Shown one piece after another: positions 25,578 to 34,407 of a stretch of 34,564 bases of DNA (positions within the stretch are counted from its first letter, which is position 1; every line of letters begins with the position of its first letter). The DNA lies in contig JAQXDG010000120.1 in the NCBI GenBank assembly GCA_029251505.1, positions 1 to 34,564 of the forward strand, read 5' to 3'. The stretch is from Glaciecola sp. (lineage in GTDB: Bacteria; Pseudomonadota; Gammaproteobacteria; Enterobacterales; Alteromonadaceae). A model generated the notes under the pieces. The model did not search any database. It was not told the origin of the DNA and saw nothing but the letters and a program-made list of their open reading frames with translations. The translations under genes and the position numbers were made by a program.

Positions 25578-27266
25578 TTAGTTATCTGGGTAGAAAGACG
25601 CCAATGAGCTTTTAGCATGTTTCTCGTTTGCTTGTAAATATGTCAGCGCCAACTTCAGTTGTGCTCGCACCTCTAATTCATCCCCTTGATTGTCATACAT
25701 ATAAGCATACATGGCAGTAACAGCATCACTAAAACCAATATTTTTTAATGTTTGAGTATAACCGTATAAGGTTGCTTGTTGAGGGTAGTGTTGACTGAGC
25801 CATTGCTTGCAATCTTGTTCAATATATTTAAATGCACGCTTATCTACTGTCTGTAACAGAGTGTTAAATGAAATAGCCTTATGGGTATTGTTTGCTTGAG
25901 GCTTACCTAAGGGGATTGTTTTTGGCGCGAACCAAATACTGCAGCCCCAAAGTACCAGTACGAGTAAAGTCGAAATTTGCCATGGTAATGCTTGTTGGTA
26001 CCAAGGACGCTCAACCCAATCAGTAGCTTGAACAGGCACGGGTAAGCTTGTGTTGTCACCGAGATTATTTTGGACGGGGTTGATGGCGGAGCTAGGATTT
26101 AATATTGCGGGTTGCACTACTATTGCTTGTGCTGGAATAATCGCATATTCAGTGGTTTGGGTCAGTGTATTAAACCAAGGGACTTTGATTTCAGGTAATA
26201 CGAAGTTTCCTTCTCTCGAGGGGACTAAAGCCATGTTCGTGACTTTTTGCGCGATCAACGTATTGTCTTTGTTTACAGTGTTAAGCTGTGGCTGGTCCGG
26301 ATATGCCTTAATACTGGGCGGTAAGCGGTCATCAATAGATGGCAGTACCGAATCGTCGACACCAATCGCGCTAAGCGTTATGGTGCGTGTAATTGGCTCA
26401 CCCACCGTAAAGTTACTCAGATCAGTTGACCAAGATTCATTAATTTGTACAAATTCACTTGGCAACCATGCTTCATTGTAGCCTTGAGGAATTGGCTTTA
26501 TATCGATAGTGACTTCAGGGCCTATTTGATTGACGGCTTTGCTTGGATTAAATAGGCCACCAAAACTCCCTCGATTGCGAGTACGTATACTACCTTCAAA
26601 AATTGGACTCGGGAGCCGTAACACGCCTGACTCTTGCGGGATAATGGAAAAGTTTCGTTCAATGACTCGGTAGCGTTTACCATTTTGAATGGCTGTTGTT
26701 TCTAGATCCTCACCCATTTGTTGCATCATGACGTTATCGACAGTCGGGACTTGTAGAGAGCCTCGTTCTAGTTCAACGGCTAAGAACAATTTAACTTGAT
26801 AAGTGAGCTGTTGTTGCACATAGCCTTGCTCTGGTAATACCTCAGCACTCATAAAAATATCACGGGTTTGTGCACTCGCTTGTGATACGGGGACAACAAG
26901 AATATCAATGGGTGCAGATTGTATACTGTGGATCTTAATTGCAGGTATCCGCAAGCGTCCAGTGGTGCGCGGAAACAATATCGTTGTCCAAGTTGTACTG
27001 ACGGATTCACGTAAATTAATTTTACGCATTTGATTGCTGACGGATGTGCGCACTACTTTAAAATCTTGTTCTAATACGGAGGTATCAAATGCGTCACGCG
27101 GTAAAGCGGCATTAGCTTCTAAGGTCAACGTAATAGATTCATCCAGCATAGCGGGGTTTTTATCCACTGTTGCAGTGAGTTTATCAAAGGCCAATGCGTT
27201 CGAGCTGGCGATAAAGGTTAATAATAACGCACTGTATAGAGTGAATTGAGAGACATTTCTTACCAT
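25578..27266 (-). CDS. batD: BatD-like membrane-anchored protein
   Basis: The 562-residue protein starts with a signal peptide (about 1-26, ending SNALA), continues with beta-rich periplasmic domains (about 27-425; KLTATVDKNPAMLDESITLTLEAN is typical of the BatD start), and has one membrane segment near 430-450 and a cytoplasmic tail. The pattern and the last position in a moxR operon identify BatD. Bat (Bacteroides aerotolerance) proteins are proposed to form an envelope complex with the vWA proteins; the molecular role is not established. Its ATG overlaps the end of the vWA/TPR gene by 7 bases. Confidence 0.85.
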   Translation of the reverse strand: MVRNVSQFTLYSALLLTFIASSNALAFDKLTATVDKNPAMLDESITLTLEANAALPRDAFDTSVLEQDFKVVRTSVSNQMRKINLRESVSTTWTTILFPRTTGRLRIPAIKIHSIQSAPIDILVVPVSQASAQTRDIFMSAEVLPEQGYVQQQLTYQVKLFLAVELERGSLQVPTVDNVMMQQMGEDLETTAIQNGKRYRVIERNFSIIPQESGVLRLPSPIFEGSIRTRNRGSFGGLFNPSKAVNQIGPEVTIDIKPIPQGYNEAWLPSEFVQINESWSTDLSNFTVGEPITRTITLSAIGVDDSVLPSIDDRLPPSIKAYPDQPQLNTVNKDNTLIAQKVTNMALVPSREGNFVLPEIKVPWFNTLTQTTEYAIIPAQAIVVQPAILNPSSAINPVQNNLGDNTSLPVPVQATDWVERPWYQQALPWQISTLLVLVLWGCSIWFAPKTIPLGKPQANNTHKAISFNTLLQTVDKRAFKYIEQDCKQWLSQHYPQQATLYGYTQTLKNIGFSDAVTAMYAYMYDNQGDELEVRAQLKLALTYLQANEKHAKSSLASFYPDN

Positions 27267-29281
27267 TGTTTAGTCCTTGAACGTGGCGCCTGTTGACGTT
27301 TACGTTGTTGATACTCTAGCTCCATTTTGCGTTTCAGCAGGTATCCTGGATCATTGGGTACTTTATTCATCAACGCTTGCATGCGTTGCATTTTTTCTTG
27401 TTCTTCCGGTGTCATCGGTTGTTCTTGTTGCTGCGCTTGAACTTCTTGCGATTCTTGAGGCTCATCCGGTTGCGTAGGCTCTTTAGGTTGTTGTTTATCT
27501 TGCTGCTTTTGTTGATCATCGCCTTGTTCTTGATCGTCTTTAGACTCTTCTGGTGAGGGTTGTTCTGTTTGATCCGCTGATTGCTGTTGATCTTGCTGTG
27601 ATTGTTCATCTTGGGATTGTTGTTGCTGAGACTGCTGGTCTTGAGATTGTTGCTCATCAGAGGCCGATTCTTGATTGTCTTGAGATTGGCTTTGTTGATC
27701 TTGTTGCTCTTGATCGTTTTGCTCATCATTCTGGTCTTGATCTTGTTTACTTTGATCCTGAGAAGAGTCTTGTGGTGGTTGATTTTGCAAAAACAACTCT
27801 AATGCGGCTTGGTTTTCTTGGGCTTCAATAAAAGCATTGTCGAGTGCATTGGCGCGCTGATACGCCTCTAAAGCTTTATCGTATTGACCTAACTTGGCGA
27901 GCGAATTACCTGCATTGTATTGACTTAAGGCATCGTCAGTTTGTGCAAAATGCGCTAGCGCCTCTGCATATTCACCTTGCGCATATTGTGCTTGAGCTTG
28001 CCATTCTGGATCGGTAAACAATGACTGTGAGGTTGCATAGTCTCCGTTTTGAAAGGCGCGTAACCCCTTTTGGTTATTATTTTGTAGTGCTGGTGGTAAA
28101 AAATCCAGTGGTGTTCGAATGGATTGAGTTGCATTTAGTTCTGAGGAAGGGGGGGACGGCAAATCGGCTGATGACTTCTGAGGCATCGCTTGTGCAAAAG
28201 CCGGTTGCTGTAGGGTTAACCCGCTCAGTGGTAGTAAAACTATCGTCAGTAGTAAAACCCAATGTTTGCGTGAGTATAATAATACGATAAATATAACGGG
28301 TAATAATAAATACGGACCGAGTTCGTACCAATCATCACCTTGCAAGGTATTAAGTTTAGTCGCGTCGGCTAACAAGGTGTCAGCCACTTGCATAATGATT
28401 TTAATATCTTGTTCATCTGCGGTTATCGGCGTAAACGCTCCATTAGTGATTCCAGCTAAGGTTTGTAAACTCGCGTTGTCGAGGCGGGGAATGACAATCG
28501 CGCCAGAACTATCTTTGAGTAACTGACCATTAGTCAGCTTAATCGGTGCGCCATCTGATGTGCCTACAGATAATATAGATACTCGATGGGGCATACTTTG
28601 CAGTAAGGAGGTTAATCCAGGCATTTGATCATAATCGACGCCATCAGTAAACCAAATGATATCCCCGTTTAAATAACCGGCTTGCTCTAGCATCAATGCG
28701 GCTTTTTCTAAAGCCAATTCAGGTTCACTGCCAAATTCAGGCATGATCTCAGGTCGTAAACCAGGGATCAGCGCATTAAGATTAGTACCGTCCGTCGTAA
28801 TCGGGCTGATGACAAAGGCATCACCGGCATAGGCGATTAAACCGATTTCTCCACCATTATTAGCATTAATTAAATCAATGGCTTTGTAACTCATGCGTGA
28901 TAATCGATCCGGAGCAATATCCGTTGCACGCATGGATAAACTCATATCCATTACTATGACCTTGGCTTGAGCAATATCATAAACAGGTTTAGGGATCTTT
29001 TGCGTCGTAGGACCGGCCATAGCAACAATCGCTAATACTGCGCCAAGCAACAGCGGCCATAACCGCTGCGTTGATTGGGTTTGCGAGCCACCTTGGGTTA
29101 AATAATGATAAAGCACATCATTAATCATATTGGTAGCTTGATTTTGACGATGTTTGACACTGCGTATTAACCCATAAATAACAGCGGCAGGAATGAGCGC
29201 CCATAGCCACTGGGGACGAAGAAAATGCAACTGCATAGCATGTTGCGTCATTTGATTGACGAGCATTTCAAGCCATTCCAT
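27260..29281 (-). CDS. vWA and TPR protein with Gln-rich tail (BatB/BatC-like fusion)
   Basis: The 673-residue protein has two membrane segments at the N-terminus (about 23-40 and 75-90), a von Willebrand A domain (about 100-290) with MIDAS D112-x-S114-x-S116 (MDMSLSM), a further membrane segment near 310-330 and another at about 335-350. TPR repeats follow (about 395-495; DYATSQSLF, YAEALAHFA, YDKALEAYQRANALD). Residues 499-630 are a Gln/Asp/Ser/Glu-rich low-complexity stretch and the end is basic (KRKMELEYQQRKRQQAPRSR). BatB and BatC are separate proteins in Bacteroides, so this is a fused form. It starts directly after the batA stop with no gap. Confidence 0.87.
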   Translation of the reverse strand: MEWLEMLVNQMTQHAMQLHFLRPQWLWALIPAAVIYGLIRSVKHRQNQATNMINDVLYHYLTQGGSQTQSTQRLWPLLLGAVLAIVAMAGPTTQKIPKPVYDIAQAKVIVMDMSLSMRATDIAPDRLSRMSYKAIDLINANNGGEIGLIAYAGDAFVISPITTDGTNLNALIPGLRPEIMPEFGSEPELALEKAALMLEQAGYLNGDIIWFTDGVDYDQMPGLTSLLQSMPHRVSILSVGTSDGAPIKLTNGQLLKDSSGAIVIPRLDNASLQTLAGITNGAFTPITADEQDIKIIMQVADTLLADATKLNTLQGDDWYELGPYLLLPVIFIVLLYSRKHWVLLLTIVLLPLSGLTLQQPAFAQAMPQKSSADLPSPPSSELNATQSIRTPLDFLPPALQNNNQKGLRAFQNGDYATSQSLFTDPEWQAQAQYAQGEYAEALAHFAQTDDALSQYNAGNSLAKLGQYDKALEAYQRANALDNAFIEAQENQAALELFLQNQPPQDSSQDQSKQDQDQNDEQNDQEQQDQQSQSQDNQESASDEQQSQDQQSQQQQSQDEQSQQDQQQSADQTEQPSPEESKDDQEQGDDQQKQQDKQQPKEPTQPDEPQESQEVQAQQQEQPMTPEEQEKMQRMQALMNKVPNDPGYLLKRKMELEYQQRKRQQAPRSRTKQW
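27392..27787 (-). repeat. Low-complexity CAA/GAT-rich tract coding a Gln/Asp-rich linker
   Basis: The tract codes residues 499-630 of the vWA/TPR protein, built from irregular QDQ, QSQ, QQDQ and DEQ units; it is not an exact tandem repeat. It creates stop-free frames on both strands, which are not real genes. Length is likely to vary between strains by slippage, but this cannot be seen from one sequence. Confidence 0.8.
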
Positions 29282-30310
29282 TTACACCTCCACACGCCAG
29301 TTAAATTCACGATTCGCCCAATTTAGTACGGTTAACAATCCGCTAGCACATAGTGCCACTAGCAACGCCCAATAAAACATTGCATGCTGTGGGCGCAATG
29401 TTTGTTGATTATCTTCTACAGGTTCAATTTTATCTAAAATACGGTAAATCTGTTGCAGCTCATCGGTATCACGGGCACGAAAATATTGCCCCCCTGTATC
29501 TTTAGCAAGTCGGGTTAATAATGATTCATCTAAATCCGCAGACGGATTAACTTGGCGCTGACCAAATAAACTATTTACGACCATCGAATCTGCACCTACT
29601 CCAATCGGGTAGATTTTTATTTGTTGATCAACGGCTAACGTTAGAGCTTGGTCAGGTGTAATATTACCTGCCGTATTTTGCCCATCAGTCAACAAAATCA
29701 GAACTTTATTGACGTTGGGTTTATCGGTGAAACGTTTCGCTGCTAAGCCGATTGCATCGCCGATAGCGGTTGAATCACCGACTAATCCAATCACAGTCTC
29801 TGATAACAGTTGTTCTACAGTGGTGCGGTCAAAGGTTAACGGAGCTTGTAAATACGCGGTGTCAGCAAATAAGATTAAGCCAATACGATCACCGATCCGG
29901 CGTTGAATAAAATCACCTAAGACTGTTTTGACCATGACTAAACGATCGACTTCTTGACCATTCACGATCATGTCTTGGGTTTGCATTGAACCGGATAAAT
30001 CAACGGCGACCATTAAATCGCGTCCTTCATTTGGGATTGAGATAGGCTCTCCGTAGTAAACGGGTCGGGTAACACTAATAACAAATGCACTCCATGCAAT
30101 AACCAATAAGATACTTCGCACTGGGGAGCGCCGTTTTGTCTGTGACGCAGCTTGGGTGAGCTGGCGATAAAAAGGCATATAAATAGGTTTAGTTTGCTGC
30201 GTGTTGGCTTTGCCAAACAGGAGTTGAATGATCCACGGAAATGGATATACCGCAGCCAACCACCACCATGTAAAGGATAAGTTATCCCAAATCGTCAATA
30301 TATTATCCAT
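29282..30310 (-). CDS. batA: vWA domain membrane protein, BatA-like
   Basis: The 342-residue protein has membrane segments at about 15-33 and 65-82, a vWA domain (about 95-290) with a full MIDAS D104-x-S106-x-S108 (AVDLSGSM), T in the DRTTVEQLL region, and D in LLTDGQNTAG, and a final membrane segment near 310-330. It is the BatA type with the vWA domain in the periplasm or facing the membrane; the metal site suggests binding of a partner protein. Its start overlaps the DUF4381 gene by 8 bases. It sits in the moxR-DUF58-DUF4381-batA order typical of these operons. Confidence 0.87.
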   Translation of the reverse strand: MDNILTIWDNLSFTWWWLAAVYPFPWIIQLLFGKANTQQTKPIYMPFYRQLTQAASQTKRRSPVRSILLVIAWSAFVISVTRPVYYGEPISIPNEGRDLMVAVDLSGSMQTQDMIVNGQEVDRLVMVKTVLGDFIQRRIGDRIGLILFADTAYLQAPLTFDRTTVEQLLSETVIGLVGDSTAIGDAIGLAAKRFTDKPNVNKVLILLTDGQNTAGNITPDQALTLAVDQQIKIYPIGVGADSMVVNSLFGQRQVNPSADLDESLLTRLAKDTGGQYFRARDTDELQQIYRILDKIEPVEDNQQTLRPQHAMFYWALLVALCASGLLTVLNWANREFNWRVEV

Positions 30311-30899
30311 GTTCGACTGCTCCTGTTGGCAATACAGAACGCGGAGCAGTCAGTTTCATCGTAACAAGATTAAAGCGCGGCAGGCCTTTTTTACACCAAG
30401 TTTGAACAATGTCGATTGCCGCAGGTACGGTGATTACATTGGGCAGTTGTGTTGCGGATTGATAAATACTTTGATTGAGTAATAACAACGAAGCAGCATA
30501 ATCATTTTCTGGTTTTAGGGCTATTTTATTGCGCACTTTGCTGCGAATTTTACTACATAGCCAAACACTCCATTCTTGTCCGTGTAGGATTGTAATCGAA
30601 GATTTTTCTTGAGGGTAATAATGCAAGGCTACCCGTTTCAAAATGTGATTAATAGTAGTGAGTTGTGCACTGGTATCATTGTTATTGTCTTCATGTTGAG
30701 CTAATAATAATTGTAACTCAGAGACAGCTTGTCGCTGGGCAGCAAAGGTACGTCGATAACGACGAATGACGATGACGAGCCAAAAGCAAAATGCAATAAC
30801 GGCAAGGATCAGCCCTATTAACGCCAATGAGGGTGGCCACCAATTAATGCTATCTGGCGTAATTACTTCATGCGGAGGGATAAAAATAAGTGGTTCCAT
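30303..30899 (-). CDS. DUF4381 membrane protein
   Basis: The 198-residue protein has one membrane segment near residues 25-46 (SLALIGLILAVIAFCFWLVIVI), then a cytoplasmic alpha-helical domain (LLLAQHEDNNN, LKRVALHYYP, WLCSKI). The pattern and the position between DUF58 and batA match DUF4381, a family seen in MoxR/Bat operons with unknown function. The last eight bases overlap the batA start. WPPSL near residue 21 is a common feature of the family. Confidence 0.8.
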   Translation of the reverse strand: MEPLIFIPPHEVITPDSINWWPPSLALIGLILAVIAFCFWLVIVIRRYRRTFAAQRQAVSELQLLLAQHEDNNNDTSAQLTTINHILKRVALHYYPQEKSSITILHGQEWSVWLCSKIRSKVRNKIALKPENDYAASLLLLNQSIYQSATQLPNVITVPAAIDIVQTWCKKGLPRFNLVTMKLTAPRSVLPTGAVEHG

Positions 30900-30900
30900 G

Positions 30901-31851
30901 TTACGACCCCGCTTTTGCTAAGTCGCGAGTAGGATCGATTAATCCTGCAGTCAACTGGGTTACTAACGGCATAGATGCGCACAACCAATGTTGCATAATG
31001 CCTAATGTTGCTATTTGTGTTTGAATCTCGGCATAGCGCGAACCTGCAGCGTGTGATTTGACCACTCGTAATGCTGTTTCAATACCATCAGTGACTAAAA
31101 TAGGTGGACTGTTGTGATGTTGCTGTGCAGTTTCTAATGGGTCTGAAATACCAAAAACGCGCACCTCACAGTGCTTGGTAAGTTGTCGTAAATGTTGTTT
31201 TATTTCTGGATTGAAATGTTGAAAATCACTGATGATGCAGACTAGGCTGCCAGGTTTAGCTAGTCTTCTCAACCTTTTAACAGCCTCTAATAGCGGGTTT
31301 TCATTGCCACTCATGTGTAAAGGTTGAGATTGTTGTAACTGACATGTCGCGGTTAACAAATGTAAAATGGAACTGTCTTGGCTTTTCGGTTTAATCTCGC
31401 GATGCCCTTGAGAATTAAACGCTACCCCCCCAACACGATCACCTCGTGCTTTTGCTGACCACGCTAAGACGGAGGCTAAGTGTCCGGCAAGGACTGATTT
31501 TAGTTGCAATTGTGTGCCAAATTGCATGGTAGCACTGACATCCGTGGCAATAAATACAGGGCGTTCGCGTTCTTCTCTAAAGATCTTAGTATGAGTTTTA
31601 CCGGTACGAGCCGTCACGCGCCAGTCTATAGCACGAATGTCGTCGCCCGCTTGATAGTGTCGTGCTTCGTCGAATTCCATCCCGCGACCTTTCATTTTAC
31701 TGATATACGTTCCAGCAAGCCGCGCTTGTGGTGTACGTTTGGGATGTAAGGTTATTAATTTGTGGGCGAGCTTATATTGCATTAACTTTTTGATCGTTAA
31801 TGCGACAGCATCCTCGGCATTAAGTTGACTAAGTGATTGTAATATAGACAT
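30901..31851 (-). CDS. DUF58 domain protein
   Basis: The 316-residue protein carries the DUF58 core GRGMEFDEARHYQAGDDIRAIDW (56-78) and RTGKTHTKIFREERERP, followed by a vWA-like fold with D104-V-S106-A-T108 in ATDVSATM. No signal peptide or membrane segment is seen, which fits the short cytoplasmic DUF58 type. DUF58 proteins are usually paired with MoxR ATPases and proposed to be their partners in complex assembly. It starts 38 bases after moxR and ends one base before the DUF4381 gene. Confidence 0.88.
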   Translation of the reverse strand: MSILQSLSQLNAEDAVALTIKKLMQYKLAHKLITLHPKRTPQARLAGTYISKMKGRGMEFDEARHYQAGDDIRAIDWRVTARTGKTHTKIFREERERPVFIATDVSATMQFGTQLQLKSVLAGHLASVLAWSAKARGDRVGGVAFNSQGHREIKPKSQDSSILHLLTATCQLQQSQPLHMSGNENPLLEAVKRLRRLAKPGSLVCIISDFQHFNPEIKQHLRQLTKHCEVRVFGISDPLETAQQHHNSPPILVTDGIETALRVVKSHAAGSRYAEIQTQIATLGIMQHWLCASMPLVTQLTAGLIDPTRDLAKAGS

Positions 31852-31889
31852 CTAGGCACTCAATATAACAAGTTCAGCGTGAGTCAACG

Positions 31890-32846
31890 CTAAGGCACTG
31901 GAACAATTGCTAGGATATTATCGAGTACGGCATTCACCGTCACACCGTCAGCTTCGGCTTCATACGTGAGTGGTAAGCGATGACGTAGGACATTATGACA
32001 AACAGCATGGATATTATCAGGTCCAACAAAGTCTCGTCCCATTAGCCATGCATGTGCTCGAGCACACTTATCTAGAGCAATCGTAGCACGCGGTGAAACA
32101 CCTAGCGCAATATACTGGGCTAATTTTTCATCGTATTGTTGCGGCTGACGAGTCGCCATGACGAGTTGCACGATATATTCTTGCAGTGCATCACTCATGT
32201 GCATAGATAAAATATCTTTGCGTGCCGCAAAAATAGCGGTTTGTTTAAGCGGAGTCGGCGGTGCAATGGTTTGCGATAAACCTTCATTACGGGTTAATTG
32301 TAAAATAGACAGCTCTGTTTTCGCATCGGGATAATCAATTTCTACATGCATTAAAAAACGGTCAAGTTGTGCTTCGGGCAGGGGATAAGTCCCTTCTTGC
32401 TCCAGAGGGTTTTGAGTCGCCATGACCAAAAATAACTCAGGCAGCGTGTAGGTTTTGTTACCTACTGTAATTTGGCGTTCAGCCATTGCTTCAAGCAAGG
32501 CCGATTGGACCTTCGCGGGGGCGCGGTTAATTTCATCCGCTAACACTAAATTATGAAACAACGGACCGGATTGAAATACAAACTCGCCAGTTTCAGGGCG
32601 ATAGATATCCGTGCCTGTTAAATCGGCCGGGAGTAAATCTGGGGTAAATTGGACGCGATGAAAGTCGCCTTCAACACCATCAGCTAAGGCATTAATCGCT
32701 CTAGTTTTAGCTAATCCAGGAGGCCCTTCTACAAGCAAATGTCCATCGGCGAGTAAAGCGATGAGCATATTTTCGGTTAATGCGTGTTGCCCGATGACTT
32801 GTGCATTGAGATAGTCACGGATAGGGGCAAAATCTGTCGATGCCAT
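31890..32846 (-). CDS. MoxR family AAA+ ATPase
   Basis: The 318-residue AAA+ ATPase has Walker A GPPGLAKT (41-48), Walker B VLADE (101-105) with the MoxR-typical ADEINRAPAKVQSALLEAMAE, sensor 1 in MATQNP, and LPEAQLDRF. MoxR ATPases act as chaperones for metal insertion or assembly of vWA-domain complexes; here it leads an operon of three vWA-type proteins, DUF4381 and BatD. AAGGAAG 9 bases ahead of the ATG supports the start. The operon is divergent from fadIJ with a 250-base gap. Confidence 0.93.
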   Translation of the reverse strand: MASTDFAPIRDYLNAQVIGQHALTENMLIALLADGHLLVEGPPGLAKTRAINALADGVEGDFHRVQFTPDLLPADLTGTDIYRPETGEFVFQSGPLFHNLVLADEINRAPAKVQSALLEAMAERQITVGNKTYTLPELFLVMATQNPLEQEGTYPLPEAQLDRFLMHVEIDYPDAKTELSILQLTRNEGLSQTIAPPTPLKQTAIFAARKDILSMHMSDALQEYIVQLVMATRQPQQYDEKLAQYIALGVSPRATIALDKCARAHAWLMGRDFVGPDNIHAVCHNVLRHRLPLTYEAEADGVTVNAVLDNILAIVPVP

Positions 32847-33046
32847 AAGTTCATGCTTCCTTAATGATTTTGTTAGAGTTTTTTATTAAACATTACAAGC
32901 TACGTTAAAACGAACTTGCTAAAAAGACAGTACTTAGGAAGTAAGGTTCAGATTTTATATTACAAGGTTTGTGCAACAAATTTTGTGTTTTTTCCGAATT
33001 TAACTAGATAATGCGTAAAAGTTTTGTCACAATGCATTTTAAGAGT

Positions 33047-33063
33047 CAGAGGTCTGACCACTG
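33047..33063. promoter_or_regulatory. FadR-like operator upstream of fadI
   Basis: The minus-strand reading AGTGGTCAGACCTCT (33062-33048) has the palindromic core TGGTCNGACC of FadR sites and agrees with A-N-C-T-G-G-T-C-N-G-A-C-N-T-G-T-T at most fixed positions. It lies 35-50 bases before the fadI ATG, a sensible place for a repressor of fatty-acid oxidation that is released by long-chain acyl-CoA. The match is by eye and from memory of the consensus. Confidence 0.55.
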
Positions 33064-33096
33064 GCGTGTTTATTATTAATAGGATTATGACGACTG

Positions 33097-34407
33097 ATGG
33101 CTAAATTACAAACAGTAAAAACAGCAAATGGCGAACGTGTCGCTATCGTTGCTGGATTACGTACTCCATTTACTAAAATGGCGACTGATTTTCACGGTGT
33201 ACCCGCTGTTGACCTAGGTAAAATGGTAGTCAATGAACTATTAGCGCGCCATGATTTATCACCATTAGAAATTGATCAGTTAGTCTATGGTCAAGTTGTG
33301 CAAATGCCGGCGGCGCCAAATATCGCCCGCGAGATAGTGCTAGGTACTGGCATGAACGTGCATACCGACGCTTACAGTGTGTCGCGAGCGTGTGCAACGA
33401 GCTTTCAATCGACGGTAAATGTTATGGAGTCGATTTTATTAGGCAATGCGGATGTGGGGATTGCCGGTGGAGCAGATTCAACGTCCGTGTCACCGATTCA
33501 AGTGTCTAAAAACCTTGCCCGCGCCTTAGTTGATTTGCAGAAAACTAAAACCCTCGGGCAAAAATGGCAAGTATTGAAACATTTAGGATTAAAAGACTTA
33601 GTCCCTGTTCCGCCAGCTGTAGCAGAATATTCGACTGGTTTATCAATGGGTAATACTGCGGAACAAATGGCTAAGACGCATGGGATTACCCGTGCAGAAC
33701 AAGATGCGTTGGCGCATCGTTCACATACCTTAGCGGCGCAAAATTGGAATGACGGGCACATGGCTCATGAAGTCATGACGGCTTACCCAGAACCTTACAG
33801 AAAAGCAGTCGAAAGAGACAATAACATCCGCTTTGACTCTACGTTAGATGGATATGCACGTTTGCGTCCTGCATTTGATCGCAAATTTGGAACCGTCACG
33901 GCAGCGAATGCCACACCGCTAACAGATGGTGCCTCGGCAGTCATATTAATGAACGAAGCGAAAGCCAAAGCCTTAGGTTATACCCCCCTTGGCTATATTA
34001 AATCGTATGCGTTTGCTGCCATCGATGTGTGGGAAGATATGTTAATGGGACCGAGTTATGCAACGCCTTTAGCGTTAAAGAGAGCGGGTATGAGTTTATC
34101 GGATCTGACCCTAATTGAAATGCACGAAGCGTTTGCCGCACAAACCTTATCAAATGTGAAAATGTTTGGCAGTGATAAGTTTGCTCAAGAAAAACTAGGT
34201 CGCAGTAAAGCTACCGGAGAGATTGATATGGATAAATTTAATGTACAAGGCTCTTCGATTGCTTATGGACATCCATTTGCCGCGACAGGTACCAGAATGA
34301 TTACGCAAATGTTGAATGAACTCAATCGTCGTGGCGGAGGGACTGGCTTGTTGACTGCTTGTGCTGCCGGTGGTCTTGGTGCCGCGATGATAGTGGAGAC
34401 AGAATAA
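33097..34407 (+). CDS. fadI: Acetyl-CoA C-acyltransferase FadI (3-ketoacyl-CoA thiolase)
   Basis: FadI is the thiolase subunit of the FadIJ fatty-acid beta-oxidation complex. The 436-residue protein shows all thiolase motifs: nucleophile C99 in [31 protein letters not shown] with the catalytic His, and [12 protein letters not shown] with the second Cys. Length equals E. coli FadI (436), and it is longer than FadA-type thiolases. AGGA at 33081-33084 is rather far (12 bases) from ATG 33097. The stop overlaps the fadJ start as TAATG (34405-34409), which couples the two genes. A FadR-like site lies upstream. Confidence 0.95.
   Translation: MAKLQTVKTANGERVAIVAGLRTPFTKMATDFHGVPAVDLGKMVVNELLARHDLSPLEIDQLVYGQVVQMPAAPNIAREIVLGTGMNVHTDAYSVSRACATSFQSTVNVMESILLGNADVGIAGGADSTSVSPIQVSKNLARALVDLQKTKTLGQKWQVLKHLGLKDLVPVPPAVAEYSTGLSMGNTAEQMAKTHGITRAEQDALAHRSHTLAAQNWNDGHMAHEVMTAYPEPYRKAVERDNNIRFDSTLDGYARLRPAFDRKFGTVTAANATPLTDGASAVILMNEAKAKALGYTPLGYIKSYAFAAIDVWEDMLMGPSYATPLALKRAGMSLSDLTLIEMHEAFAAQTLSNVKMFGSDKFAQEKLGRSKATGEIDMDKFNVQGSSIAYGHPFAATGTRMITQMLNELNRRGGGTGLLTACAAGGLGAAMIVETE

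Noticed and set aside
25564-25580. ACGTTTTTAAACGT-like palindrome after batD as a terminator
   Set aside because: Six-base AT-rich arms with a 2-base loop and no T-run; too weak to call.
26050-26481. 143-codon plus-strand open frame opposite batD
   Set aside because: It is fully inside a convincing batD gene and resembles nothing known to me.
27412-27831. Several long open frames on both strands over the Gln-rich tract of the vWA/TPR gene
   Set aside because: They are by-products of the CAA/GAT-rich low-complexity coding sequence; their proteins are runs of N, K and S or of L and V with no family resemblance and no ribosome-binding sites.
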